A stretch of DNA of 64,000 nt from Tenacibaculum maritimum NCIMB 2154 (lineage in GTDB: Bacteria; Bacteroidota; Bacteroidia; Flavobacteriales; Flavobacteriaceae), in the NCBI RefSeq assembly GCF_900119795.1, contig NZ_LT634361.1, positions 310,001 through 374,000 on the forward strand, written 5' to 3'. The position numbers and the translations under genes are program-made. The notes under the pieces are model-generated. The model saw only the letters and a list, made by a program, of their open reading frames with translations. It made no database searches and was not told where the DNA came from. Position 1 is the first letter of the stretch; every line of letters begins with the position of its first letter. Positions 1 to 10,265 of this stretch are shown piece after piece.

Positions 1-3000
1 ATGGAGATGGAATTCCTAATTATTTAGATTTAGATTCGGATAACGATGGTTGTAATGATGTGGTGGAGTCAGGTGGTGTGGATGCGAATAATGATGGTGT
101 TTTAGATGGAGATGGTTTTAATTCTTCTGGTCAAGTAACTACAGGAGGAGTTGTTTTAGGATCTAGCTATAATGGAATAACTGGAGAAGAAATAATGGCT
201 ACTCAAGTATTGGTAGATCCTACAGCGTTAGTAGATCAAACCATAGAAAGTGGTAATCCAGCTACATTTACAATAACTTCGGCTTCAGCAACTAGCACGA
301 CTGTTTTTACGGGTACGGCTCCATCAACGGTGCCTAATTATGCAGATGCATCTGCTACGGATGTTTCAGGCGCTATTGTATATCAATGGCAGGAAGATGG
401 CGTTGATTTATCAAATACAGGAGTGTATTCAGGAGTCAACACAACTACATTAACAATAAGTAGTGTAGCTGGGTTAGACGGGAAAGTATATAATTTAGTG
501 ATAACACATCCTGAGAATGCTTGTATAAATATACAAAATAATGCAATCTTAACAGTTACTCTTTCAATAGATGCAGTAGATGATAATTTTACAGGAAGTC
601 CAGTTACAGCAGGAGATAATACTGCAAGTGTAGTGGGTAATGATACGTTGGATGGCAGTGGAGTAGTGATAGGAACAGGAGCTGGCGAGGTAAGTTTGAG
701 TGGAGTTACGGTTCCAGCAGGCTTGACGCTAAATGGAGATGGAACAGTGAGTGTTGCTACTGGTACTGCTTCTGGTAGCTATACTGTAGAGTATGAGATT
801 TGTGAGAATGGAGCGACTCCAGTAAATTGTGATCGAGCTACGGCAACTATAGTAGTAGCAAATCCAATAGATGCAGTAGATGATGATTTTACAGGAAGTC
901 CAGTTACAGCAGGAGATAATACCGCAAGTGTAGTGGATAATGATACGTTGGATGGCAGTGGAGTAGTGATAGGAACAGGAGCCGGCGAGGTAAGTTTGAG
1001 TGGAGTTACGGTTCCAGCAGGCTTGACGCTAAATGGAGATGGGACAGTTAGTGTGGCTACTGGTACACCTTCTGGTAGTTATGCAGTGGTGTATGAGATT
1101 TGTGAGAATGGAGCGACTCCGGCGAATTGTGATCGAGCTACGGCAACTATAGTGGTATCGAATCCAATAGATGCAGTAGATGATGATTTTACAGGAAGTC
1201 CAGTTACAGCAGGAGATAATACGTCTAGTGTAGTTGGTAATGATACGTTGGATGGCAGTGGAGTAGTGATAGGAACAGGAGTTGGCGAGGTAAGTTTAAG
1301 TGGAGTTACGGTTCCAGCAGGCTTGACGCTAAACGGAGATGGAACAGTGAGTGTGGCTACTGGTACTGCTTCTGGTAGTTATGCAGTGGTGTATGAGATT
1401 TGTGAGAATGGAGCGACTCCAGTAAATTGCGATCGAGCTACGGCAACTATAGTGGTATCGAATCCAATAGATGCAGTAGATGATGATTTTACAGGAAGTC
1501 CAGTTACAGCAGGAGATAATACGTCTAGTGTAGTTGGTAATGATACGTTGGATGGCAGTGGAGTAGTGATAGGAACAGGAGCTGGCGAGGTAAGTTTGAG
1601 TGGAGTTACAGTTCCAGCAGGCTTGACGCTAAATGGAGATGGGACAGTGAGTGTGGCTACTGGTACTGCTTCTGGTAGTTATGCAGTGGTGTATGAGATT
1701 TGTGAGAATGGAGCGACTCCAGTAAATTGTGATCGAGCTACGGCAACTATAGTAGTAGCAAATCTAATAGATGCAGTAGATGATAATTTTACAGGAAGTC
1801 CAGTTACAGCAGGAGATAATACGTCTAGTGTAGTTGGTAATGATACGTTGGATGGCAGTGGAGTAGTGATAGGAACAGGAGCTGGCGAGGTAAGTTTGAG
1901 TGGAGTTACGGTTCCAGCAGGCTTGACGCTAAATGGAGATGGAACAGTGAGTGTTGCTACTGGTACTGCTTCTGGTAGCTATACTGTAGAGTATGAGATT
2001 TGTGAGAATGGAGCGACTCCAGTAAATTGTGATCGAGCTACGACAACTATAGTAGTAGCAAATCCAATAGATGCAGTAGATGATGATTTTACAGGAAGTC
2101 CAGTTACAGCAGGAGATAATACGTCTAGTGTATTGGATAATGATACGTTGGACGGCAGTGGAGTAGTGATAGGAACAGGAGCCGGCGAGGTAAGTTTGAG
2201 TGGAGTTACGGTTCCAGCAGGCTTGACGCTAAATGGAGATGGAACAGTGAGTGTTGCTACTGGTACACCTTCTGGTAGTTATGCAGTGGTGTATGAGATT
2301 TGTGAGAATGGAGCGACTCCGGCGAATTGTGATCGAGCTACGGCAACTATAGTGGTATCGAATCCAATAGATGCATTAGATGATGATTTTACAGGAAGTC
2401 CAGTTACAGCAGGAGATAATACGTCTAGTGTAGTTGGTAATGATACGTTGGATGGCAGTGGAGTAGTGATAGGAACAGGAGTTGGCGAGGTAAGTTTAAG
2501 TGGAGTTACAGTTCCAGCAGGCTTGACGCTAAATGGAGATGGGACAGTTAGTGTGGCTACTGGTACTGCTTCTGGTAGTTATGCAGTGGTGTATGAGATT
2601 TGTGAGAATGGAGCGACTCCGGCGAATTGTGATCGAGCTACGGCAACTATAGTAGTAGCAAATCCAATAGATGCATTAGATGATGATTTTACAGGAAGTC
2701 CAGTTACAGCAGGAGATAATACGTCTAGTGTAGTTGGTAATGATACGTTGGATGGCAGTGGAGTAGTGATAGGAACAGGAGTTGGCGAGGTAAGTTTAAG
2801 TGGAGTTACGGTTCCAGCAGGCTTGACGCTAAACGGAGATGGAACAGTTAGTGTGGCTACTGGTACACCTTCTGGTAGTTATGCAGTGGTGTATGAGATT
2901 TGTGAGAATGGAGCGACTCCGGCGAATTGTGATCGAGCTACGGCAACTATAGTGGTATCGAATCCAATAGATGCAGTAGATGATGATTTTACAGGAAGTC

Positions 3001-6000
3001 CAGTTACAGCAGGAGATAATACTGCAAGTGTAGTGGGTAATGATACGTTGGATGGCAGTGGAGTAGTGATAGGAACAGGAGCCGGCGAGATAAGTTTGAG
3101 TGGAGTTACAGTTCCAGCAGGCTTGACGCTAAACGGAGATGGAACAGTTAGTGTGGCTACTGGTACACCTTCTGGTAGTTATGCAGTGGTGTATGAGATT
3201 TGTGAGAATGGAGCGACTCCAGTAAATTGTGATCGAGCTACGACAACTATAGTGGTATCGAATCCAATAGATGCAGTAGATGATGATTTTACAGGAAGTC
3301 CAGTTACGGCAGGAGATAATACGTCTAGTGTAGTTGGTAATGATACGTTGGATGGCAGTGGAGTAGTGATAGGAACAGGAGCCGGCGAGGTAAGTTTGAG
3401 TGGAGTTACAGTTCCAGCAGGCTTGACGCTAAACGGAGATGGAACAGTTAGTGTGGCTACTGGTATACCTTCTGGTAGTTATGCAGTGGTGTATGAGATT
3501 TGTGAGAATGGAGCGACTCCAGTAAATTGTGATCGAGCTACGACAACTATAGTGGTATCGAATCCAATAGATGCAGTAGATGATGATTTTACAGGAAGTC
3601 CAGTTACGGCAGGAGATAATACGTCTAGTGTAGTTGGTAATGATACGTTGGATGGCAGTGGAGTAGTGATAGGAACAGGAGCCGGCGAGGTAAGTTTGAG
3701 TGGAGTTACAGTTCCAGCAGGCTTGACGCTAAACGGAGATGGAACAGTTAGTGTGGCTACTGGTACACCTTCTGGTAGTTATGCAGTGGTGTATGAGATT
3801 TGTGAGAATGGAGCGACTCCAGTAAATTGCGATCGAGCTACGGCAACTATAGTGGTATCGAATCCAATAGATGCAGTAGATGATGATTTTACAGGAAGTC
3901 CAGTTACAGCAGGAGATAATACGTCTAGTGTAGTTGGTAATGATACGTTGGATGGCAGTGGAGTAGTGATAGGAACAGGAGCCGGCGAGGTAAGTTTGAG
4001 TGGAGTTACAGTTCCAGCAGGCTTGACGCTAAACGGAGATGGAACAGTTAGTGTGGCTACTGGTACACCTTCTGGTAGTTATGCAGTGGTGTATGAGATT
4101 TGTGAGAATGGAGCGACTCCAGTAAATTGTGATCGAGCTACGGCAACTATAGTGGTATCGAATCCAATAGATGCATTAGATGATGATTTTACAGGAAGTC
4201 CAGTTACAGCAGGAGATAATACGTCTAGTGTAGTTGGTAATGATACGTTGGATGGCAGTGGAGTAGTGATAGGAACAGGAGTTGGCGAGGTAAGTTTAAG
4301 TGGAGTTACGGTTCCAGCAGGCTTGACGCTAAACGGAGATGGAACAGTTAGTGTGGCTACTGGTACACCTTCTGGTAGTTATGCAGTGGTGTATGAGATT
4401 TGTGAGAATGGAGCGACTCCAGTAAATTGTGATCGAGCTACGGCAACTATAGTGGTATCGAATCCAATAGATGCAGTAGATGATGATTTTACAGGAAGTC
4501 CAGTTACGGCAGGAGATAATACGTCTAGTGTAGTTGGTAATGATACGTTGGATGGCAGTGGAGTAGTGATAGGAACAGGAGCCGGCGAGGTAAGTTTGAG
4601 TGGAGTTACAGTTCCAGCAGGCTTGACGCTAAACGGAGATGGAACAGTTAGTGTGGCTACTGGTACACCTTCTGGTAGTTATGCAGTGGTGTATGAGATT
4701 TGTGAGAATGGAGCGACTCCAGTAAATTGCGATCGAGCTACGGCAACTATAGTGGTATCGAATCCAATAGATGCAGTAGATGATGATTTTACAGGAAGTC
4801 CAGTTACAGCAGGAGATAATACGTCTAGTGTAGTTGGTAATGATACGTTGGATGGCAGTGGAGTAGTGATAGGAACAGGAGCCGGCGAGGTAAGTTTGAG
4901 TGGAGTTACAGTTCCAGCAGGCTTGACGCTAAACGGAGATGGGACAGTTAGTGTGGCTACTGGTACACCTTCTGGTAGTTATGCAGTGGTGTATGAGATT
5001 TGTGAGAATGGAGCGACTCCAGTAAATTGTGATCGAGCTACGGCAACTATAGTGGTATCGAATCCAATAGATGCAGTAGATGATGATTTTACAGGAAGTC
5101 CAGTTACAGCAGGAGATAATACGTCTAGTGTAGTTGGTAATGATACGTTGGATGGCAGTGGAGTAGTGATAGGAACAGGAGCCGGCGAGGTAAGTTTGAG
5201 TGGAGTTACAGTTCCAGCAGGCTTGACGCTAAACGGAGATGGAACAGTTAGTGTTGCTACTGGTACACCTTCTGGTAGTTATGCAGTGGTGTATGAGATT
5301 TGTGAGAATGGAGCGACTCCAGTAAATTGTGATCGAGCTACGGCAACTATAGTGGTATCGAATCCAATAGATGCAGTAGATGATGATTTTACAGGAAGCC
5401 CAGTTACGGCAGGAGATAATACGTCCAGTGTAGTTGGTAATGATACGTTGGATGGCAGTGGAGTAGTGATAGGAACAGGAGCCGGCGAGGTAAGTTTAAG
5501 TGGAGTTACAGTTCCAGCAGGCTTGACGCTAAATGGAGATGGAACGGTAACAATTGACGCAAATACTCCTGCGGGTAATTATACTATAGAGTATGATATT
5601 TGTGAGAATGGAGCGACTCCAGTAAATTGTGATCGAGCTACGGCAATCATTGTAGTGGTACCACCTGTAATAGAAGCAGTGGCGGATACAGTAGCAGGTG
5701 TTGATGGATTAGCGGGAGGAACGACACCAGCGTTGACGGGTAATGATACATTAAATGGAGTGCCAGTAAATATTGGGACAGGTCCTGGAGATGTTGAGTT
5801 AACGCCAGATAATGTTCCAGCAGGATTGACTTTAAATGCAGACGGAACAGTAACGGTAGCACCAGGTACTCCTGCGGGTAGTTATGATGTAGAATACACG
5901 ATTTGTGAGGTAACGAATCCGATGAATTGTAGCAGTGTAATTTCAGTAGTAAATGTATTAGGAGCGCCAATTGTAGCAAATAACGATACGGATGCATCTG

Positions 6001-7265
6001 GATTGGATACAGTCAATGGATTTACAGGAGGCATCGCAGGAGATGTAACAGAGAACGATACGTTAAATGGTGTTTTGGTAGATGACAATGATATTTTAAT
6101 AACAGTATTAAATGAGGGAGGACTGACAGGAGTTAGTATAGATGGTTCAGGAAATTTAATAGTACCTTCAGGTACTCCTTCGGGAAGCTATACAGTTACG
6201 TATCAGATATGTGAGGTTTTAAACCCAGGGAATTGTGATACGGCAACGGCTTTGGTTGTTGTAGAACCAGATACAGATGGCGATGGGGTTGTAGATTCAG
6301 TAGATTTAGATGATGATAATGATGGGATTTTAGATGTTATAGAGGAGAACGGTACCCCAGGATTGGATACAGATAACGATGGTATTCCAGATACCTTAGA
6401 TTTAGATAGTGATGGGGATGGTATTTTGGATATAGTGGAGAGTGGTCAAGATGCAGGGAGTTTAGATACAGATGGAGATGGCGTTTTAGATAGTACAACA
6501 GATTTAGATGGCGATGGAATTGTGGATACTGCAGATGCAGATGATACGAATCCTTCGGGAGGAGGAAAGGTAAATCCAGTAGATACAGATAATGATGGTT
6601 CACCAGATTTTCAGGATATCGATGACGATGGCGATGGAGTGAATACGATTGATGAGAATCCAGATCCAAATACAGATGGTAGTGTTACAGATGCACAGGA
6701 TACGGATAATGATGGTATTCCAGATTATTTAGATACGGATGATGATGGTGATGGAGTGAATACGATTGATGAGAATCCAGATCCAAATACAGATAGTATT
6801 ATAACAGATGCACAGGATACGGATAATGATGGAGTTCCAGATTATTTAGATACGGATGATGATGGCGATGGAGTGAATACGATTGATGAGAATCCAGATC
6901 CAAATACAGATGGTAGTATTACAGATGCGCAAGATACGGATAATGATGGTATTCCAGATTATTTAGATATGGATGAAACCGTTACTATCTATAATGAATT
7001 TACGCCTAATGGAGATGGTGATAATGATACTTTTTATATTGAATTTATAGAGCGTTACCCGAATAATAATTTAGAGATTTATAATAGATGGGGTAATTTG
7101 GTTTATAGTAAGAAAGGATATGATAATACATTTAAAGGAGTTTCGAATGGACGCTTAAATATAGATGAGAATTCTAAATTACCAGTAGGGACGTATTTTT
7201 ATGTACTGGATTTAGGGGAATCAGGGAAAGAACCTTTAAAAGGATGGTTATACATTAATAGGTAG
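1..7265 (+). CDS. Giant repetitive surface adhesin with type IX secretion C-terminal domain, 5' end cut by window edge
   Basis: The frame is open from the first bases, and the residues before the first possible GTG (position 60) already read as calcium-binding thrombospondin type 3 repeats, so the true start lies left of the window. Visible order: acidic DxDxDG repeats; about 130 residues of unique Ig-like sequence; seventeen 100-residue modules; two diverged modules; a second acidic repeat block rich in DTDNDG and DDDGDG (about 6264-6975); and a terminal domain of about 90 residues with FTPNGDGDND, NRWGNLVY and LPVGTYFYVLDL. That end matches the gliding-motility-associated (type B) sorting domain of the type IX secretion system, so the protein should be exported and surface attached. 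Each module holds a Cys-x8-Cys pair that could form a disulfide outside the cell. The SprF-like and OmpA-like genes follow within 20 bp each, as with SprB-type adhesins. The ligand is unknown. Confidence 0.93.
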   Translation, partial: GDGIPNYLDLDSDNDGCNDVVESGGVDANNDGVLDGDGFNSSGQVTTGGVVLGSSYNGITGEEIMATQVLVDPTALVDQTIESGNPATFTITSASATSTTVFTGTAPSTVPNYADASATDVSGAIVYQWQEDGVDLSNTGVYSGVNTTTLTISSVAGLDGKVYNLVITHPENACINIQNNAILTVTLSIDAVDDNFTGSPVTAGDNTASVVGNDTLDGSGVVIGTGAGEVSLSGVTVPAGLTLNGDGTVSVATGTASGSYTVEYEICENGATPVNCDRATATIVVANPIDAVDDDFTGSPVTAGDNTASVVDNDTLDGSGVVIGTGAGEVSLSGVTVPAGLTLNGDGTVSVATGTPSGSYAVVYEICENGATPANCDRATATIVVSNPIDAVDDDFTGSPVTAGDNTSSVVGNDTLDGSGVVIGTGVGEVSLSGVTVPAGLTLNGDGTVSVATGTASGSYAVVYEICENGATPVNCDRATATIVVSNPIDAVDDDFTGSPVTAGDNTSSVVGNDTLDGSGVVIGTGAGEVSLSGVTVPAGLTLNGDGTVSVATGTASGSYAVVYEICENGATPVNCDRATATIVVANLIDAVDDNFTGSPVTAGDNTSSVVGNDTLDGSGVVIGTGAGEVSLSGVTVPAGLTLNGDGTVSVATGTASGSYTVEYEICENGATPVNCDRATTTIVVANPIDAVDDDFTGSPVTAGDNTSSVLDNDTLDGSGVVIGTGAGEVSLSGVTVPAGLTLNGDGTVSVATGTPSGSYAVVYEICENGATPANCDRATATIVVSNPIDALDDDFTGSPVTAGDNTSSVVGNDTLDGSGVVIGTGVGEVSLSGVTVPAGLTLNGDGTVSVATGTASGSYAVVYEICENGATPANCDRATATIVVANPIDALDDDFTGSPVTAGDNTSSVVGNDTLDGSGVVIGTGVGEVSLSGVTVPAGLTLNGDGTVSVATGTPSGSYAVVYEICENGATPANCDRATATIVVSNPIDAVDDDFTGSPVTAGDNTASVVGNDTLDGSGVVIGTGAGEISLSGVTVPAGLTLNGDGTVSVATGTPSGSYAVVYEICENGATPVNCDRATTTIVVSNPIDAVDDDFTGSPVTAGDNTSSVVGNDTLDGSGVVIGTGAGEVSLSGVTVPAGLTLNGDGTVSVATGIPSGSYAVVYEICENGATPVNCDRATTTIVVSNPIDAVDDDFTGSPVTAGDNTSSVVGNDTLDGSGVVIGTGAGEVSLSGVTVPAGLTLNGDGTVSVATGTPSGSYAVVYEICENGATPVNCDRATATIVVSNPIDAVDDDFTGSPVTAGDNTSSVVGNDTLDGSGVVIGTGAGEVSLSGVTVPAGLTLNGDGTVSVATGTPSGSYAVVYEICENGATPVNCDRATATIVVSNPIDALDDDFTGSPVTAGDNTSSVVGNDTLDGSGVVIGTGVGEVSLSGVTVPAGLTLNGDGTVSVATGTPSGSYAVVYEICENGATPVNCDRATATIVVSNPIDAVDDDFTGSPVTAGDNTSSVVGNDTLDGSGVVIGTGAGEVSLSGVTVPAGLTLNGDGTVSVATGTPSGSYAVVYEICENGATPVNCDRATATIVVSNPIDAVDDDFTGSPVTAGDNTSSVVGNDTLDGSGVVIGTGAGEVSLSGVTVPAGLTLNGDGTVSVATGTPSGSYAVVYEICENGATPVNCDRATATIVVSNPIDAVDDDFTGSPVTAGDNTSSVVGNDTLDGSGVVIGTGAGEVSLSGVTVPAGLTLNGDGTVSVATGTPSGSYAVVYEICENGATPVNCDRATATIVVSNPIDAVDDDFTGSPVTAGDNTSSVVGNDTLDGSGVVIGTGAGEVSLSGVTVPAGLTLNGDGTVTIDANTPAGNYTIEYDICENGATPVNCDRATAIIVVVPPVIEAVADTVAGVDGLAGGTTPALTGNDTLNGVPVNIGTGPGDVELTPDNVPAGLTLNADGTVTVAPGTPAGSYDVEYTICEVTNPMNCSSVISVVNVLGAPIVANNDTDASGLDTVNGFTGGIAGDVTENDTLNGVLVDDNDILITVLNEGGLTGVSIDGSGNLIVPSGTPSGSYTVTYQICEVLNPGNCDTATALVVVEPDTDGDGVVDSVDLDDDNDGILDVIEENGTPGLDTDNDGIPDTLDLDSDGDGILDIVESGQDAGSLDTDGDGVLDSTTDLDGDGIVDTADADDTNPSGGGKVNPVDTDNDGSPDFQDIDDDGDGVNTIDENPDPNTDGSVTDAQDTDNDGIPDYLDTDDDGDGVNTIDENPDPNTDSIITDAQDTDNDGVPDYLDTDDDGDGVNTIDENPDPNTDGSITDAQDTDNDGIPDYLDMDETVTIYNEFTPNGDGDNDTFYIEFIERYPNNNLEIYNRWGNLVYSKKGYDNTFKGVSNGRLNIDENSKLPVGTYFYVLDLGESGKEPLKGWLYINR
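567..5666 (+). repeat. Seventeen in-frame 300-bp tandem repeats in the adhesin gene
   Basis: The repeat unit begins at the codons for IDAVDD and recurs every 300 bases without an indel, at 567, 867 and so on to 5367. Most copies differ by only a few bases. Variable points recur in different combinations: VVGND, VVDND or VLDND; GAGE or GVGE; TASGSY or TPSGSY; ATPVN or ATPAN; VANP or VSNP. The last copy changes in its second half into the diverged modules that follow (from about 5667). Exact period and shuffled variants point to unequal crossing-over and gene conversion. Confidence 0.97.
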
Positions 7266-7283
7266 TATAAATTCACAGGAAAC

Positions 7284-8234
7284 ATGAGATTAACACAAAT
7301 ACAAAGCAATATGAATATTTTACTACAACGCAATATTTTATTACTAGGAATATTCTTGCTATCATTTACGATATATGGTCAGCAAGACCCTCAGTACACA
7401 CAGTATATGTATAATACGATGAGTGTAAACCCTGCGTATTCTGGATCGCGGGGGCATACAACAATTACAGGTTTGGCACGTACACAATGGGTAGGATTTA
7501 CAGGAGCCCCAGAAACACAAACACTAAGTTACGATACTCCACTAGGTTATAGTGGAGTAGGCTTAGGAGTTAATTTGGTAAATGATAAGATTGGTCCCGT
7601 AAATGAAACGTCATTAGATGTGAATACTTCTTACACCTTGCGTACTAGTGATGAAGGGAACTTTGCCTTTGGACTAAAACTAGGAGCTCGTTTGCTTAAT
7701 ATTGATTGGAGCAAAGGGAGGTACCGAGATGCAACGGATAAATTATTGAATGAAAATATCAATAATAAGTTTTTACCTACGGTAGGAGCGGGGTTGTATT
7801 ATTATACCCCAAAATGGTATGCAGGTATTTCTGTTCCAAATTTTTTACGAACGGATCATTATGACAATGATTTAGAATCTGTAGCAGCAGAGCGTATGCA
7901 TTATTTTTTAATAGCAGGATATGTTTTTGAATTAAACGATCGTATAAAGTTTAAACCTGCGGTTTTAACAAAAGTAGTATCCGGAGCACCTTTATCTTTA
8001 GATGTTTCAGCGAACTTTTTATTCCATGATCGATTCAATGCGGGTATTTCTTGGCGTTGGGATGATTCGATCAGTGGTATTTTAGGATTTCAAGTAACGG
8101 AGGGTCTTCATATAGGATATGCTTATGATTTGACAACGAGTAATTTGCAGAATTACAATTCAGGAACTCATGAGATTATGTTACGCTATGAGATCTTTAA
8201 GGAGGTAAGTGTACTATCACCAAGATTTTTTTAA
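7284..8234 (+). CDS. PorP/SprF-family outer membrane protein
   Basis: This is a 316-residue protein of the Bacteroidota PorP/SprF family. The family mark is near the mature N-terminus: DPQYTQYMYN followed by NPAYSGSRG, then an outer-membrane beta-barrel-like sequence ending in EIMLRYEIF. Residues 10-33 form a signal peptide (MNILLQRNILLLGIFLL... ending YGQ), so the start at 7311 is an equally good choice and would give a conventional signal. SprF-like proteins are needed for secretion or surface attachment of the type-B-CTD adhesin encoded directly upstream; here the gap is 18 bp. Function is inferred from family and context. Confidence 0.92.
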   Translation: MRLTQIQSNMNILLQRNILLLGIFLLSFTIYGQQDPQYTQYMYNTMSVNPAYSGSRGHTTITGLARTQWVGFTGAPETQTLSYDTPLGYSGVGLGVNLVNDKIGPVNETSLDVNTSYTLRTSDEGNFAFGLKLGARLLNIDWSKGRYRDATDKLLNENINNKFLPTVGAGLYYYTPKWYAGISVPNFLRTDHYDNDLESVAAERMHYFLIAGYVFELNDRIKFKPAVLTKVVSGAPLSLDVSANFLFHDRFNAGISWRWDDSISGILGFQVTEGLHIGYAYDLTTSNLQNYNSGTHEIMLRYEIFKEVSVLSPRFF

Positions 8235-8252
8235 CTCAAATAAGGAACAATT

Positions 8253-10187
8253 ATGAAACACTATATATTAATATTCGTTGCCTTATTGGTAACCACGTTT
8301 AGTTTTGGTCAGCGAAAATATGCTGCGGACCGGTATTTTAAAGAATACTCTTATAAAAAAGCCTCAGAATTATATAAGAAGTTATATGAAGGAGGAGATC
8401 GATCACAATTAGTTTTGGAACGTTTAGGAGATTGCCATTACCTTAATTCAGAAACGAATGAAGCATCACATTGGTATGGAGAGTTATTAAGCAAGTATGC
8501 GTCCAGTGTATCTCCGGAGTATTTGTTTAAATATGCTCAAAGTTTAAAGAGTAATGGGGAGCAATCTTTATCAGATAGTTGGATGTTAAAGTTTAATGCA
8601 TTACAAAAGGAAGATAGTCGTGGAGGAGAGCTATTGAGTAATAAAGATTATTTTTCAGCTTATACCAATAAGCCAGAGACTTATTTGAATGTGCATAATT
8701 TATCAAGTAATACGAAGTACTCTGACTTTGGAGGTTTTATTCAAGGAAATAAGCTTTATTATGCATCTTCTAAGGCGGTTGGAGGCAATCCGAAGTTGTA
8801 TAAATGGAATAAACAACCTTATTTGAACCTATATGAATCGTCGATGAAGCTGGATGAATTAATGGGTGATTCGAGTGATATTCTAGAGGTTGAAGAAACG
8901 GTTTCAATAAAATCACCAATAGCAACGGGATACCATGAATCAAATGCGATCTTAACCAAAGATGGTCGCACAATGTATTTTACGCGAAATAACTATGATG
9001 GAAAGCGTTTGCATAAAGATAAAAAACGAACGTCTCGTTTAAAGATTTATAAATCGGTATTAAAAGAGGGAGTTTGGAGTACTCCGGAGGAACTTCCTTT
9101 TAATAATGCGTCTTATTCCGTAGGGCATCCAGCATTAAGTGTAGATGAACAAACGTTGTATTTTGTATCAGACATGCCTGGAGGATTAGGATCTTCAGAT
9201 ATTTATAAAGTATCTATAGAAGCATCAGGAGGATATGGGAAACCAGAAAATTTAGGAAGACCAGTTAATACAGAAGGTAGAGAGATGTTTCCATTTATAG
9301 GATCAGACCAAACGTTGTATTTTTCGTCAGATGGGCATTTGGGCTTAGGGTTATTGGATGTATTTGAGAGCAAGAAAGAAAATGGAGTTTATACAAAACC
9401 GGAGAATTTAGGAAGTCCAATTAATAGTAATCGGGATGATTTTTCATTTGTATTGAACCAAGGTTTAGATAAAGGATTCTTTTCCTCTAACCGTGATGGA
9501 GGAAAGGGAGATGATGATATTTATAGTTTTTTAATTTATGAATGTGTTCAAGGAATTTCTGGAGAGGTAAGAGACTTACGAACAGGAGTAGTTTTAGCAG
9601 AAGCAATGGTGAAGCTCATTGATGAATCAGGGTCGATCATAGCGAGTCAGCAAACCGATTCGAATGGAGTATATACTTTTGAACAGGTTTCGTGTAAATC
9701 GAATTATGTAGTTGTAGCAGAGCAGTCAGATTATAAATCAGCACAAGAGGCAGTGGCTACTAGTGGTAAACGATCGGGAATACAAGAAGTAGATTTAGGA
9801 TTAGTTCCATTAATAGTGGAGGATCAAATAGTAATTAAACCTATTTATTTTGATTTTGACAAGTGGGATATTCGAGAGGATGCGGAGTATGAGTTAGAGC
9901 ATATTGTATCAGTAATGAATAACCACCCGAATATGGTGATAAGGATAGAATCGCATACAGATAGTCGAGGGTCTAAGGGGTATAACCGAAGACTGTCAGA
10001 TAAGAGAGCTAAATCAACCCGAGATTATTTAATTTCACGAGGTATTGAGGGTTCAAGAATAGCGAGTGCAATAGGATATGGCGAAGATCAATTATTAAAT
10101 CATTGTGATGACGCACATAGAAATAAGTGTAGTGAAGAAGAACATCAACTAAATCGAAGATCTTATTTTTATATAGTTAAGAAATAG
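8253..10187 (+). CDS. OmpA-family protein with PD40 propeller and carboxypeptidase-regulatory-like domain
   Basis: The 644-residue protein has a signal peptide (residues 1-19, ending SFGQ), a TPR-like helical N-terminal part, a run of PD40/WD40-like beta-propeller repeats (about 225-430; repeated LYFVSD, LYFSSDG, GFFSSNRDGG), a carboxypeptidase-regulatory-like beta domain (about 432-520), and a C-terminal OmpA peptidoglycan-binding domain (about 525-644; IYFDFDKWDI, ESHTDSRGS, NRRLSDKRA). It should sit in the periplasm or outer membrane and tie an envelope complex to peptidoglycan. It is the third gene of an adhesin-SprF-OmpA cluster typical of Flavobacteriia, with 18 bp between it and the preceding gene, and a strong terminator follows. 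Confidence 0.93.
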   Translation: MKHYILIFVALLVTTFSFGQRKYAADRYFKEYSYKKASELYKKLYEGGDRSQLVLERLGDCHYLNSETNEASHWYGELLSKYASSVSPEYLFKYAQSLKSNGEQSLSDSWMLKFNALQKEDSRGGELLSNKDYFSAYTNKPETYLNVHNLSSNTKYSDFGGFIQGNKLYYASSKAVGGNPKLYKWNKQPYLNLYESSMKLDELMGDSSDILEVEETVSIKSPIATGYHESNAILTKDGRTMYFTRNNYDGKRLHKDKKRTSRLKIYKSVLKEGVWSTPEELPFNNASYSVGHPALSVDEQTLYFVSDMPGGLGSSDIYKVSIEASGGYGKPENLGRPVNTEGREMFPFIGSDQTLYFSSDGHLGLGLLDVFESKKENGVYTKPENLGSPINSNRDDFSFVLNQGLDKGFFSSNRDGGKGDDDIYSFLIYECVQGISGEVRDLRTGVVLAEAMVKLIDESGSIIASQQTDSNGVYTFEQVSCKSNYVVVAEQSDYKSAQEAVATSGKRSGIQEVDLGLVPLIVEDQIVIKPIYFDFDKWDIREDAEYELEHIVSVMNNHPNMVIRIESHTDSRGSKGYNRRLSDKRAKSTRDYLISRGIEGSRIASAIGYGEDQLLNHCDDAHRNKCSEEEHQLNRRSYFYIVKK

Positions 10188-10228
10188 TGATTATAGTTGT
10201 TTGTTTGAGAAGCAAGTAAATAAAAAGT

Positions 10229-10265
10229 GCCTTAGAATTTTAGTGATTCTAAGGCTTTTTTTTTT
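10229..10265 (+). terminator. Intrinsic terminator of the adhesin operon
   Basis: A perfect 10-bp stem (GCCTTAGAAT pairing with ATTCTAAGGC) with a 7-base loop is followed by ten T. It lies 41 bp after the OmpA-like gene. Confidence 0.92.

Noticed and set aside
567-5666. Regular direct repeats that might suggest a CRISPR array
   Set aside because: The unit is 300 bp, in frame and continuous with no unique spacers between short repeats; it encodes protein modules.
5647-6669. Several minus-strand open frames of 68-116 codons within the adhesin
   Set aside because: They lie antisense to a clearly coding repeat gene, are rich in Leu/His/Tyr from the reversed codon bias, and have no start context or partner.
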